Below are positions 43,934-52,490 of a DNA stretch of 64,000 nt, piece by piece. Source of the DNA: DATKUA01 sp965602675 (lineage in GTDB: Bacteria > Acidobacteriota > DATKUA01); assembly GCA_965602675.1 (NCBI GenBank), contig CBFCZO010000003.1, positions 27,776 through 91,775 of the forward strand, written 5' to 3'. The notes beneath the pieces were generated by a model that was not told the origin of the DNA, searched no databases, and worked only from the letters and a program-made list of their open reading frames with translations. How positions within the stretch are numbered: the stretch's first letter is position 1; the number at the start of each line of letters is the position of its first letter. The position numbers were made by a program, and so were the translations under genes.

Positions 43934-45172
43934 TCAGATGACCACGCGGACGCGGTCGGATTTTAACTTTTTCACCTTCTCCAGCTTCTCCTCGATTTTA
44001 CTCTTGAGCTTCTCCCGCTGCTCCTTCTGGTAGGCTTCGTATTCATCGCTGTCGATGTAGGTCTCGAATTCCTCAACGGAGTCAAACTCCTTGTCATTGA
44101 AGATAACCTTACCGTCGGGATCGATCCTCAGGTGGAACCTGAACGTTTCACCAAGCGGATCAATGTCGATCATGAAGGGAGGTACGGGGTGTTCGGGAAT
44201 AAGGATATCAAAATCGGGAATGTCGAAATCAATGTGGTAGTCGAAGTCGTGGATATTGATGTCGATGTCCTCTAACCTTTCCAGCTTCATACTCAAGGCG
44301 TCCATTCTCATGTCCAGACCCTCGAGAGCCGGGGCCAGGCGCTCGTGGATTCTGGGCACAACTACATCCCAGCTCCCCGAATCCTTCTTCTGAGGTGCGA
44401 CGTTGAATGTCATTCGCTGGCTTTTACGGACAACTTCTACTGCGATTGTTTCTCCCTCCTCGCCCTTGAACTTCCAGATCGCTTCTCGCAAGTCGGAGCC
44501 ATTATCGATTGATCTGCCGTCGATGCTGACGATCACATCGCCGGCCATAAGACCTGCCTTCTCGGCCCCGCTGTCTTCGAAAACTTCGGTAATCAGAACG
44601 CCTTTGCCGCTCTCGACACCGAAGTATTCTCCGAGCTGTTTATTGAGATCCTGGTAGTTGATGCCGATCCAGGGCCGTTTTAACAACGCTGCGATCTGGG
44701 GCCGAACGATAACGCGCTGATCTACATGCGGACGGGCCTTAAGGAAGGCTGAATATTTCAGGTATGTCTTTTTCTTTTTGAGGGTAACGGTAAGCGTCTG
44801 GCGCTCGCCATTACGGTAGAATGTTACCGCAATCTTGTCGTCGGGTTTGTGGCTTTTGATTATTTCAGCTAGTTCGTCGGTGGATTTTACGGCCTTGCCG
44901 TCGATTTCCACGATCACGTCGCCGTTGCGGATTCCGGCGTCATAAGCGGCGCTCCTGCCGCTCACCCCGGCGATGTAGGCTCCTTCGGTCGCCGGCAGGT
45001 CGAGCCTTTCAGCAGTATTCTTGGTTACATCCAGGGCGAAGACGCCAAGCTCCGCCCTTGCCTCTTCCTTGTCCTCTTCCTCCTGGGCCAGGACGGCCTG
45101 GTGGAACACCCACGCGCCTGTGACGGCCAGGCCGGCGACGGCCAGAAGGATTAACAAAACTCTTGAGCGCAT
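43934..45172 (-). CDS. Exported two-PDZ-domain protein without a protease domain
   Basis: A 412-residue protein with an N-terminal signal or anchor (about 5-29, ending LAQ). The first PDZ (about 41-132) has GAYIAGVSGRSAAYDAGIRNGDVIVEIDGKAV. The second (about 168-260) has GVLITEVFEDSGAEKAGLMAGDVIVSIDGRSI. After these comes an Asp/Ile-rich region (LEDIDINIHDFDYHIDFDI..) and a charged helical tail. No trypsin-like or tail-specific-protease catalytic motif is found, unlike DegP or CtpA. The tail ends in VRVVI-COOH, a hydrophobic end of the kind PDZ domains bind. It is monocistronic with its own terminator; GAGGAGG is six nt before the ATG. Confidence 0.82.
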   Translation of the reverse strand: MRSRVLLILLAVAGLAVTGAWVFHQAVLAQEEEDKEEARAELGVFALDVTKNTAERLDLPATEGAYIAGVSGRSAAYDAGIRNGDVIVEIDGKAVKSTDELAEIIKSHKPDDKIAVTFYRNGERQTLTVTLKKKKTYLKYSAFLKARPHVDQRVIVRPQIAALLKRPWIGINYQDLNKQLGEYFGVESGKGVLITEVFEDSGAEKAGLMAGDVIVSIDGRSIDNGSDLREAIWKFKGEEGETIAVEVVRKSQRMTFNVAPQKKDSGSWDVVVPRIHERLAPALEGLDMRMDALSMKLERLEDIDINIHDFDYHIDFDIPDFDILIPEHPVPPFMIDIDPLGETFRFHLRIDPDGKVIFNDKEFDSVEEFETYIDSDEYEAYQKEQREKLKSKIEEKLEKVKKLKSDRVRVVI

Positions 45173-45352
45173 CTCCTACCTCCTCGTGAGGGATACCGCC
45201 GGTGCTGCAATCCCCGCGTACGTGCGCCGGCGTGTTATACAAGTGGCTGCAGATAGGACGTTTGATACGGCGGAAGGTGTACACAGAATCTCCACATGTA
45301 TACATTTGTTTTTACGGCAAAATCGATTATTGATATCGGGCGGGAGGAGCTG

Positions 45353-45925
45353 TCAGTCTGCCAACTTGCGATTGACTCTGTTCATCACCAGTTTTGTGTC
45401 GCTGGTAACAAGATCCATTACGGCGATCACAGCTTCTTCGATGGTTTGTTCCAAGGTCTGCATTTCTTCTTCGTCGAATGGTTGGAGAACGTACGCCACG
45501 CTATCCGGCGGCTTGGGATCGTGCCCGATGCCGAGCCGCAGCCGCACGAAATCGCTCCCGCCCAGCTCCCGGATAATTGATATCAACCCCTTGTGTCCGG
45601 CGTGGCCCCCGGCCACCTTGAGCTTGATTCGACCGAAAGGAATGTCCAGATCGTCGTGTAGCACCACCAAGTCGTCGACCTCCAGCTTTTGCGATTTCAT
45701 CAGATTCGCTACGGCTATCCCGCTGTGATTCATGTAAGTCAGCGGACGGCAGAGAAGGAAATCATTGCCTCTGTGGGAGGCTATAACCAACTCGTACGAC
45801 GGGGTTGCAGAGCGCCCCCGGACCCTCACGCGGTCTTCCACCTGATCCGCCACGAGCCATCCGTAGTTGTGGCGGGTGAACTCGTACTTGGGTCCCGGAT
45901 TGCCGAGGGCAACAAAAGCGTGCAT
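45353..45925 (-). CDS. pth: Peptidyl-tRNA hydrolase
   Basis: Frees tRNA from stalled peptidyl-tRNA. The 190-residue enzyme has LGNPGPKYEFTRHNYGWLVAD, with Asn9 and catalytic His19, then LCRPLTYMNHSGIAV and LDIPFGRIKLKVAGGHAGHKGLISI. RHNYG replaces the commoner RHNVG. It follows rplY across a terminator hairpin, the usual prs-rplY-pth order. Confidence 0.96.
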   Translation of the reverse strand: MHAFVALGNPGPKYEFTRHNYGWLVADQVEDRVRVRGRSATPSYELVIASHRGNDFLLCRPLTYMNHSGIAVANLMKSQKLEVDDLVVLHDDLDIPFGRIKLKVAGGHAGHKGLISIIRELGGSDFVRLRLGIGHDPKPPDSVAYVLQPFDEEEMQTLEQTIEEAVIAVMDLVTSDTKLVMNRVNRKLAD

Positions 45926-45952
45926 AACTCCCCCGCACTAATTAGATGGAAA

Positions 45953-45978
45953 CGCGGACCCGGCAAGCCGGGCCCGCG
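45953..45978 (-). terminator. Terminator between rplY and pth
   Basis: CGCGGACCCGGC and GCCGGGCCCGCG pair over 12 bp with one A-C mismatch and a 2-nt nominal loop. The minus strand continues TTTCC. It lies about 34 nt past the rplY stop. Confidence 0.65.
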
Positions 45979-46011
45979 GTGAAGATCATGATGCAGCCTG
46001 CGGTGCGGTTG

Positions 46012-46686
46012 TTACTCCGTCGGGCTCTCTTCCGATTCCGCCTCAGCTTCTTCAGCACCCTCTGCAGGCGCCTCGGCGGCTTCCTCAGCGGCTTCTTCCT
46101 CGACAAGTTCCTCCTCGATCTTACGCGGAGGTGCGAGGTGCAGAACAACCGCCTCGGATTCCTCAAGCATGGTCACCTTATCGGGAATAATAAGGTCTTC
46201 GACGCGAACGTGTTCGCCGATCACCATATCAGAGATATCGACAGGTATCGACTCCGGAATATCGCCGGGCAGGCACTCAACCTTGATTTCCCGCATGACG
46301 AAGTCGAGCGTTCCACCCTGGTCCTTTACGCCTGGCGCAACACCCTCGGTGGTGATGGCCACGTTTACCTCAACCAGCCTGTCCGCATGCACGCGGAAGA
46401 AACTGATGTGCAGGAAGTCGTGCGTCACCGGGTCGAGCTGGTACTCCTTGATCATTACCAGAGGTTTTTGTTCCTCACCCTCGATATCGATGTTGAAGAT
46501 CGTGTTGAATCCCGATTCCGAGTGGATAACCTTCTCGAGTTCCTTGTTTGAGAAGCTTACCGGGGTGGTCTCTCCGCTGCGCCCGAAGATGATACCGGGC
46601 AAGAGGCCGCTGCTACGCAGCCTCCGCATCTTGTTCTTGCCGGTTTCCTCGCGCAGTAGCGCTTTCATTGTGATTTCTTGTGCCAT
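46012..46686 (-). CDS. rplY: 50S ribosomal protein L25 (Ctc/TL5 long form)
   Basis: A 224-residue 5S-rRNA-binding protein. The L25 domain begins MKALLREETGKNKMRRLRSSGLLPGIIFG. The C-terminal Ctc/TL5 beta domain contains LVEVNVAITTEGVAPGVKDQGGTLDFVMREIKVECLPGDIPESIPVDIS, and an acidic Ala/Glu tail follows (about 190-224). The length places it with the long form. It sits between prs and pth. An in-frame ATG six codons in (MKALL) is an alternative start. Confidence 0.95.
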   Translation of the reverse strand: MAQEITMKALLREETGKNKMRRLRSSGLLPGIIFGRSGETTPVSFSNKELEKVIHSESGFNTIFNIDIEGEEQKPLVMIKEYQLDPVTHDFLHISFFRVHADRLVEVNVAITTEGVAPGVKDQGGTLDFVMREIKVECLPGDIPESIPVDISDMVIGEHVRVEDLIIPDKVTMLEESEAVVLHLAPPRKIEEELVEEEAAEEAAEAPAEGAEEAEAESEESPTE

Positions 46687-46739
46687 CGCTGCTATTCCAT
46701 CCTAATGCAGTTTATTTGTCCGCCGTGAAGCAGCTCCGT

Positions 46740-47684
46740 TTATATAAACAGGGAACTGACGGAAGTTTCCTCGTGAATGCTCTTTATCGCATCGCCCAGC
46801 AACTCAGCCACCGAAAGCTGTTCGATCTTTTCGCACTTGCGCGCGGCTTCGTTCAGCGGGATCGAATTGCTGACGATCACCTTCTCGATTTTGGAATTCT
46901 CGATGCGCTCTATCGCGTTACCGCTGAGTACGGGATGCGCGGCAGCCGCCATCACGCTGTCCGCACCCTCCTCGACGAGCGCTTTGGCAACCTTGGTGAG
47001 CGTACCGGCGGTGTCGATCATATCGTCTACGATAATAGCTCGCCTGCCCCGCACTTCGCCGATCACGTGCATGATATCGGCCACGTTCGGGCTGCTGCGC
47101 CGCTTGTCGATGATCGCCAGGGAGGAATCGAGTCGTTTAGCGATCGCCCTTGCCCTCTCAACTCCGCCGCTGTCGGGTGAAACAATCACCATGCTGGGGA
47201 TATTGAGTTCCTGTATGTGACGTACCAGTACGGGGGATGCGAACAGGTGGTCCACCGGGATGTCGAAGAATCCCTGAATCTGAGGAGCGTGCAAATCCAT
47301 TGTGAGAATTCTGTCAGCACCGGTCGCCTCGAGAAGATTGGACACCATCTTGGAGCTTATCGGCACTCTGGGGCGGTCTTTGCGATCCTGCCGCGCGTAG
47401 CCGAAGTAGGGCATAACCGTCGTGACGCGTTTCGCCGACGCCCGCTTGAAGGCGTCGATCATGATCAGCAGCTCCATCAGGGTAGTGTTTACCGGATGGC
47501 AAGTCGGTTGCACGATGAAGACGTCCCGACCGCGGACGTTCTCAAGGATCTGGCAGTGGACCTCGCCGTCGCTGAAAGTAGTCAGCAGAATATCGCCCTG
47601 GGGGATGGCCAGGTGTTCGCAAATTGCTGCAGCCAGCTCCGGATTGGCGCTGCCCGAGAAGACCTTCAGCTTGCCGTTGCTCAT
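46740..47684 (-). CDS. prs: Ribose-phosphate pyrophosphokinase
   Basis: Makes PRPP from ribose-5-phosphate and ATP for nucleotide, His, Trp and NAD synthesis. The 314-residue protein has KVFSGSANPELA, GYARQDRKDRPRVPIS (ATP loop), VVSPDSGGVERARAIA and the PRPP-binding VDDMIDTAGT. The ATG at 47684 is preferred over an upstream TTG at 47693, as GGAGG is nearer the expected position. It is 38 nt from the tRNA-Gln gene and probably co-transcribed with it. Confidence 0.96.
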   Translation of the reverse strand: MSNGKLKVFSGSANPELAAAICEHLAIPQGDILLTTFSDGEVHCQILENVRGRDVFIVQPTCHPVNTTLMELLIMIDAFKRASAKRVTTVMPYFGYARQDRKDRPRVPISSKMVSNLLEATGADRILTMDLHAPQIQGFFDIPVDHLFASPVLVRHIQELNIPSMVIVSPDSGGVERARAIAKRLDSSLAIIDKRRSSPNVADIMHVIGEVRGRRAIIVDDMIDTAGTLTKVAKALVEEGADSVMAAAAHPVLSGNAIERIENSKIEKVIVSNSIPLNEAARKCEKIEQLSVAELLGDAIKSIHEETSVSSLFI

Positions 47685-47722
47685 AACCTCCAATCTCCGT
47701 TGGCTTTTCTATCAATACTGCT

Positions 47723-47796
47723 TGGCTGGGGCGGGAGGATTCGAACCTCCGATGCAGGATCCAAAGTCCCGTGCCTTACCTCTTGGCCACGCCCCA
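47723..47796 (-). tRNA. tRNA-Gln (anticodon UUG), CCA encoded
   Basis: On the minus strand the acceptor stem TGGGGCG pairs with CGCCCCA. The anticodon loop CTTTGGA gives anticodon TTG (reads CAA, Gln), and the T arm is GGAGGTTCGAATCCTCC. The 3' CCA is present in the DNA after discriminator G. It lies between spoVG and prs, as in many diderm genomes. Confidence 0.96.
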
Positions 47797-47876
47797 ACCG
47801 TAGATCGCCGGAAACGAATAGTCGGGTCTATGGAAGGCCTTCGTGACCCGTTTTCAATTGCCGATAGTTAATACGG

Positions 47877-48209
47877 TCAGCCCGCGCTAAGTCCTTCCTC
47901 TTCGGCTGCATTTCCCTGCTCCACGGGAATATCTGCGGGCGCGCCGCTGGGCTCCGTCTCCAGGACATTGTTGTACTCGTCAATGATCGCTCGCTCCATC
48001 TTGCCTCGCATCTCGCTGTTGAGCGGGTGGGCGATGTCGCGGAACTTGCCGTTCTTGCCTTTCTTCGAAGGCATGGAGAGGAACAATCCGTTATTGCCAT
48101 TAATGATCTTGATGTCACTTACGATAAAACAGTCGTCAAAAACGACGGATACGAATGCCTTAAGTTTGTCCTCTTCAACCGGGAAAACGCGAATCTCGGT
48201 GATCTCCAT
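47877..48209 (-). CDS. spoVG: SpoVG family protein
   Basis: A 110-residue small DNA-binding regulator. It begins MEITEIRVFPVEEDKLKAFVSVVFDDCFIV, then INGNNGLFLSMPSKKGKNGKFRDIAHPLN, an unmistakable SpoVG core. The acidic/Ala tail is variable. It binds DNA (and RNA) in spirochaetes and Firmicutes; the target here is unknown. A purine-rich site (AGAGGGGG) precedes the ATG. It is next to ispE, the usual place in diderms that have it. Confidence 0.95.
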   Translation of the reverse strand: MEITEIRVFPVEEDKLKAFVSVVFDDCFIVSDIKIINGNNGLFLSMPSKKGKNGKFRDIAHPLNSEMRGKMERAIIDEYNNVLETEPSGAPADIPVEQGNAAEEEGLSAG

Positions 48210-48266
48210 AACTCTACCCCCTCTCTCCCTCTCGCCCTGGCTGTGCAGCAGGGGATTACAGGAGTC

Positions 48267-49169
48267 TCATGCCTCCCGTTTCCGCGCGATGACGAACTGT
48301 CTGCGGAAATCCCTTTTCGTCAAAGAGCTGCATGTGATGGCTCCGACTCCTCGTGCCCGGAACTGCTCGGCTGCCAGCTCGGTGGTGATCCGATCATCGA
48401 ACTTTCCGACTACCACCGGCCCGCTGCCACTCATTGCTGTCTCGATCGCTCCGGCCTCAAGTAACCCGTCCTTGAGGATTGCCAGCTCTGGGTGGGTGCG
48501 AAAAACGCTCCTCTCCAGATCGTTTTGCCAACTCATCCCGGACGATATGGATTCCCCGAGCGACAAGCGTTGCGTACTATCGCTGATTTGCTGCCCAAAT
48601 GTCAAATTATATTGCTCGTAGGCGGACGCAGCACTGACTGAAAATTTCGGTACGAGCAGAACCAGATTCATTGGCGGGGCATCCTCCAGGCTCGTGAGTT
48701 CCTCGCCGCGGCCCCTGCCGACAGCGGTCCCGCCCAGAAGGAAGAATGGGACGTCGGATCCAAGCTCCGCGGCGGCGGAGAACAACTCATCATCGGAGAG
48801 CGGCTCACCGGTCATTATGTTGAGTGCGCGTAATCCGGCGGCGGCATCGCTGCTTCCGCCGCCCAGGCCGGCGGCGACGGGGATTCTCTTTTTCAGCCTG
48901 ATTTCCAATCCGAGCCTGATTCCCGATCGCCGCGCGAACTCGCGTGCGGCCCTGAGTGCGAGATTGGATTTGTCGAGGGGCAACTGAGGATCATCGCAGA
49001 CAAGCTTGATGTTGTCCTGCTCATCGCGCCACGTGAGGGACAGGGTGTCATGAAGGTCTATGCTCTGGAAAAGCGTCTCGATCTCGTGGAATCCATCAGC
49101 GCGCCGTCCCAGGACGTATAGTGCCAGGTTAATCTTGGCGAAACAGCGGACGGAAAGGCTATTTAACAT
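48267..49169 (-). CDS. ispE: 4-(cytidine 5'-diphospho)-2-C-methyl-D-erythritol kinase
   Basis: A GHMP-family kinase in the MEP isoprenoid pathway, 300 residues. It has CFAKINLALYVLGRRADGFHEIETLFQSIDL at the N-terminus, the ATP loop PVAAGLGGGSSDAAAGL and the C-terminal MSGSGPVVVGKF. The ATG at 49169 gives the family's start; it overlaps the preceding lipoprotein gene by 11 nt. Confidence 0.95.
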   Translation of the reverse strand: MLNSLSVRCFAKINLALYVLGRRADGFHEIETLFQSIDLHDTLSLTWRDEQDNIKLVCDDPQLPLDKSNLALRAAREFARRSGIRLGLEIRLKKRIPVAAGLGGGSSDAAAGLRALNIMTGEPLSDDELFSAAAELGSDVPFFLLGGTAVGRGRGEELTSLEDAPPMNLVLLVPKFSVSAASAYEQYNLTFGQQISDSTQRLSLGESISSGMSWQNDLERSVFRTHPELAILKDGLLEAGAIETAMSGSGPVVVGKFDDRITTELAAEQFRARGVGAITCSSLTKRDFRRQFVIARKREA

Positions 49170-50007
49170 ATTCCTTGGCTGAGCGGTAGAGGAGGGGAGG
49201 GCCGGGCGGAACGTCGTCGAGTCGTACACGGTCGCGGTGAGCCCTGGTGGTGAAGATGAACTTTAGATCCAGCCCTTCGGGATTAAGATCGACGTCGGAG
49301 GCAGTGAAGCGAACCGATTCACCGTGCCGCTGCAGATCGATTTCCACTATTCCCGGCCAGACAACGCCGGTTCTGCGGTCAAGCCTGAAGCCAAGGTAGC
49401 GCGCGGCCACCACCGGCTCGTCGGTGACCGAATCGACGAAACGCAGGCTGCGCAACCGCCCGTAGGCGTCTACGTAGGCGTTTAAGCGTAAGTCGGCGCT
49501 CGCGTGGAAGCCGCTGACCAACAGGCCTCCGCCGTCCGCCGGATCGGTGTAGAGCTGGGAGTAGCTCCCGGGCTGGATCCCGATGCCGGAGAGCAAGGCT
49601 GACACTTCGGCAGGCGGGAGGTAAAGCCCGACCATCCTGTCCGCATTTTCCGGCGTGTTGGCCTCGTCCAGATAATACCGGTCGCGCTGATTGACCAGGT
49701 TGATTATCTCCGGTTTGAGAATCACGATCGCCTCGGCGCCCCGGTCGCTGCTGAGGTCGATTCTGCTGCGGTCGCCCTTTTCCACCACCATGTTGGCTGT
49801 GAGCTTTACCCGCTGGCCGTCGCTGTATTGAAAGAGAACCCGGTAAGCGCCGCTGATCAGGCCGAATTCCGACCAGTTTGCCTCGTACGCCGCCCAAGGA
49901 TCCCCAGTGATAAGCGGGCGGTAGCCTTCGGGTCGCCGTTCGGCGCACGAAGTAGTCAGCCCAAGCGCGAAAACTACAACTATCGCGAGCGAAAGAATCC
50001 TCTTCAT
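49159..50007 (-). CDS. LolB-like/DUF4292-type lipoprotein
   Basis: A 282-residue lipoprotein with signal MKRILSLAIVVVFALGLTTSC, so Cys21 should be lipidated. The mature part shows a strand-rich pattern (GAYRVLFQYSDGQRVKLTANMVVEKGDRSRIDLSS, then GAEAIVILKPEIINLVNQRDRYYLDE) resembling the open beta-barrel of LolA/LolB and DUF4292 lipoproteins. A role in lipoprotein insertion at the outer membrane is possible but unproven. The ATG at 50007 is 1 nt past the TPR gene's stop. The gene overlaps ispE by 11 nt. Confidence 0.7.
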   Translation of the reverse strand: MKRILSLAIVVVFALGLTTSCAERRPEGYRPLITGDPWAAYEANWSEFGLISGAYRVLFQYSDGQRVKLTANMVVEKGDRSRIDLSSDRGAEAIVILKPEIINLVNQRDRYYLDEANTPENADRMVGLYLPPAEVSALLSGIGIQPGSYSQLYTDPADGGGLLVSGFHASADLRLNAYVDAYGRLRSLRFVDSVTDEPVVAARYLGFRLDRRTGVVWPGIVEIDLQRHGESVRFTASDVDLNPEGLDLKFIFTTRAHRDRVRLDDVPPGPPLLYRSAKEYVK

Positions 50008-50008
50008 T

Positions 50009-51772
50009 TTATTGCCTGACTTCGTTGCCATCCTTGCCGAGCTTGCGTTCGAGTTCAGCAATCAGATCTTCTACCTCCTCGGTCGGTTTTAATCTGTACA
50101 ATCCGAGCTCCAGAGACGCACGCAACTCCGAAAGGGCCTCCTGCGGGCGGTCGAGAGCGAGGTTCAGCCGGCCGAGGTGCTCGCGGACTTCCGCGGAGCG
50201 GTACTGTGTGCGCATTGAGGCCTTGATGTGCTCTTCCGCTTTCTCCAGGTTCCCGAGCTTGAAATAGGTCCAGCCGAGGCTGTCGAGATAACTGCCGTTG
50301 TGCGGTTGCACTTTCAGTGCGCGCTCGATCAGTTCCTTTGCCTGGGGAAGATTAATTTCCCTGTCGGCCATCATGTAGCCGAGATAATTCAAGGCAAGGT
50401 GGTCCGTGGGATCGGCTTCCGTCAATTCGCGGAAGGCGTTTGCAGCGGTGGAGAAATCGCCGCGCCTCTCCGCCACAACGCCGCGCATGAAAGTAAATCC
50501 CCGCTGCTCCCCGGCCTTTTCCACTCCCCGGGCCAGAATTTCCTCAGCCGCGTCGGGATCGTTGCCGTTGACCTTGAACTGGCAAAGCAGGAGATAGTTC
50601 TGGGGATCAGCAGGCTGGGTGCTGATCAGGCCTTCCAGTATCTCTTCGGCTTCCGCCGCGCGTCCTCCGTTTTCGAGGATCTGGGTTTTGAGCCTGGCGA
50701 AGTAGTTAGTCTGGCCCGGATAACGCCCGCTAGATTCCAGCTGTTGCAACAAGTTGAGAGCCTTATCGACACGCCCGGTCTGCGCATAAGAAAAGACCGT
50801 GTCCTCAAAGGACCGCGTGAGCTGGCTCAGGACGATCTCTTCGTACTGCTCGAAAATTTCGGCGGCCGGTTCGTAGTCGGCCATCAATTGCAGCGCCGAC
50901 GCTTTGGAGATAAGCGCTTCGATTCGCTGGGCCCGGCTGGCTTCGCCGTTTTCGTTCGACTTGATAACAGAGTCGCAGTCCTCGACGGTGCGATCGTACT
51001 GCCCGGTGTTCCACAAATAGATGTTTGCGCGCTGCAGCAATAGCATCGGGTCGCCGGGATTTTCCTTCAACTGCTCGGAGATCAGTTCAATTGCATGGTC
51101 GAAGTAATCATTGGCCTTGGTGAACTCCCTTTGAGATTGGGCAGTCTCGCCCGCGCGCTGGAGCAGTTCATGGCTGCCGGGATCCAGACCTATGGCGCGT
51201 TCCAAGGCGTCAAGTTCCTCCGCCCGCTGGCCTTTCTCTCTCAAGCTGTTTGCAAGGCTCAGCCAGACGTCGCGCAGCGAGGGGCTCAGCTCAAGCAACC
51301 GCTTCTTTGCCGTGATCGCGTCGTCCAGCCGGCCCGTCTGCTCGTAGAGCATCGCCAGGAAAAAGAGGCTCTCCTGCTCCTCGGAATCCAGCTCCAACGC
51401 CCGATTAAAGGCTTCCTCAGCCTTGTCGGCAAAGGACTTTCCGCCGCCTGATGCGGCGATCTGAAGTGAAATACGCCCGATCAGGCGTGGGATCGCGGCA
51501 TCCTCGGGAGAGAGTTGCTCGGCCATCTCGAGCTCGGAGAGTGCCTCGTCGAAGCGGTTAAGACCTAGCAACAAGCGTCCGAGAGTCACGCGCGGCGCTG
51601 CGGCATCGGGATCGGCCTCGATCACCTTGCGCAATTCCGTGACCGCCTGTTGGGGCCGGGCGGTGCGTAGATAATATCCTGCGCGCAGGTAATGCTGGTA
51701 GGCGTTGTCATCTGTGTCGGGCGCCGGTAACAGAGCGATCATCAGCGCCAAGGCTTTTACTATCAGTGTCAT
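50009..51772 (-). CDS. Exported TPR-repeat protein
   Basis: A 587-residue protein with a short signal (MTLIVKALALMIALLPAP). At least ten tetratricopeptide repeats follow, such as AYQHYLRAGYYLRTARPQQAVTELRKVIEADPDAAAPRVTLGRLLLGLNRFDEALSEL and, near the end, HNGSYLDSLGWTYFKLGNLEKAEEHIK. It should act as a periplasmic scaffold. It is coupled to the LolB-like lipoprotein (1 nt between), so the two may form an outer-membrane assembly unit. Confidence 0.85.
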   Translation of the reverse strand: MTLIVKALALMIALLPAPDTDDNAYQHYLRAGYYLRTARPQQAVTELRKVIEADPDAAAPRVTLGRLLLGLNRFDEALSELEMAEQLSPEDAAIPRLIGRISLQIAASGGGKSFADKAEEAFNRALELDSEEQESLFFLAMLYEQTGRLDDAITAKKRLLELSPSLRDVWLSLANSLREKGQRAEELDALERAIGLDPGSHELLQRAGETAQSQREFTKANDYFDHAIELISEQLKENPGDPMLLLQRANIYLWNTGQYDRTVEDCDSVIKSNENGEASRAQRIEALISKASALQLMADYEPAAEIFEQYEEIVLSQLTRSFEDTVFSYAQTGRVDKALNLLQQLESSGRYPGQTNYFARLKTQILENGGRAAEAEEILEGLISTQPADPQNYLLLCQFKVNGNDPDAAEEILARGVEKAGEQRGFTFMRGVVAERRGDFSTAANAFRELTEADPTDHLALNYLGYMMADREINLPQAKELIERALKVQPHNGSYLDSLGWTYFKLGNLEKAEEHIKASMRTQYRSAEVREHLGRLNLALDRPQEALSELRASLELGLYRLKPTEEVEDLIAELERKLGKDGNEVRQ

Positions 51773-51825
51773 ACCGCAGATGCTAGCACACTGCAGCGAG
51801 CCCCCACAACAGGAGCCTTGCCATC

Positions 51826-51841
51826 GTCCAGCAAGCTGGAC
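51826..51841. repeat. Dyad upstream of the TPR gene
   Basis: GTCCAGC-AA-GCTGGAC (51826-51841) is a perfect 7-bp inverted repeat with a 2-nt centre, 54 nt upstream of the TPR start. It lies in the divergent region shared with the sigma-54 promoter at 51938, roughly 100 nt upstream of it, a distance at which sigma-54 activators often bind. Activator or repressor site is conjecture. Confidence 0.35.
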
Positions 51842-51937
51842 AATCGTCTAACTCCGGCTACAAGTGTGCCGGCGATCACATTCCTGCTAACAATCTGTAC
51901 CATCAAGGTTTAGATTCGAATTAATAAAAAGGGAATT

Positions 51938-51953
51938 TGGCACGAATGTTGCT
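51938..51953 (+). promoter_or_regulatory. Sigma-54 promoter (-24/-12)
   Basis: TGGCACGAATGTTGCT matches the consensus TGGCACG-N4-TTGC(A/T) at every position, with GG (51939-51940) and GC (51951-51952) exactly 10 bp apart. Transcription should start near 51964, about 45 nt before the ATG at 52009. Confidence 0.88.
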
Positions 51954-52008
51954 CGTTTATTGATTGTAGTTACGACGCATGTGCGTCGCGGAGATAGGCG
52001 GTGACATC

Positions 52009-52365
52009 ATGAGTGACGAACAGCAAAAGCAGAAAGTGTTGCTTAGGACGTTTGACCTGCCCGACATCTACTTCATTTCTGTCGCAGGTCTGGATGACGA
52101 GAACCATACCTTCTCGGCCGAGCGTCTCGCCGGCGAGAAGGGCATCGATGCAATCGCGCTGGACCGCTGGTACGAGCAATCCCGCCTCGCAGCTGACGCC
52201 GAAGCCAGGCGTGACTGCTGGCTGCAGATGGATGGCAGGATTTACGTGATCTGGGGCGCGTCGATCATGGCGCGCAACGATATCGGCGAAAACGGCGGCT
52301 CGCTCGAGCGCTGGGAGTTCAGCTTCGACGAGATGCGTCGCTACAGCCCCACCCCGAGCAAGTAA
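52009..52365 (+). CDS. Unknown 118-residue protein under sigma-54 control
   Basis: A soluble protein starting MSDEQQKQKVLLRTFDLPDI. It has alternating hydrophobic stretches (YFISVAGLDDENHTFS, IYVIWGASIMARND) and an acidic character. I recognise no family. The start at 52009 is chosen over an in-frame ATG at 51979; the latter lies inside the small inverted repeat CGACGCA-TG-TGCGTCG. A perfect sigma-54 promoter lies 56 nt upstream, and the convergent neighbour is flgD, also with a sigma-54 promoter. It may be a co-regulated motility or stress factor; this is inference. Confidence 0.65.
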   Translation: MSDEQQKQKVLLRTFDLPDIYFISVAGLDDENHTFSAERLAGEKGIDAIALDRWYEQSRLAADAEARRDCWLQMDGRIYVIWGASIMARNDIGENGGSLERWEFSFDEMRRYSPTPSK

Positions 52366-52443
52366 AACTCTCCAGAGTTAAAATCGGATACAGGATAGAA
52401 GAATCCTTATTTGAGGATTCATGCGCCCGCGTACGGAAAATTT

Positions 52444-52467
52444 GGCCCGGCTTGCAGAAGCCGGGCC
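52444..52467 (-). terminator. Terminator downstream of flgD
   Basis: GGCCCGGCTT/AAGCCGGGCC forms a perfect 10-bp stem with a GCAG loop. The minus strand continues AAATTTTC. A second, weaker hairpin GAATCCT/AGGATTC (52401-52420) lies nearer the convergent gene's stop and may serve the plus strand. Confidence 0.8.
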
Positions 52468-52490
52468 GGGGATAAAACGGTCCCAGGCGA

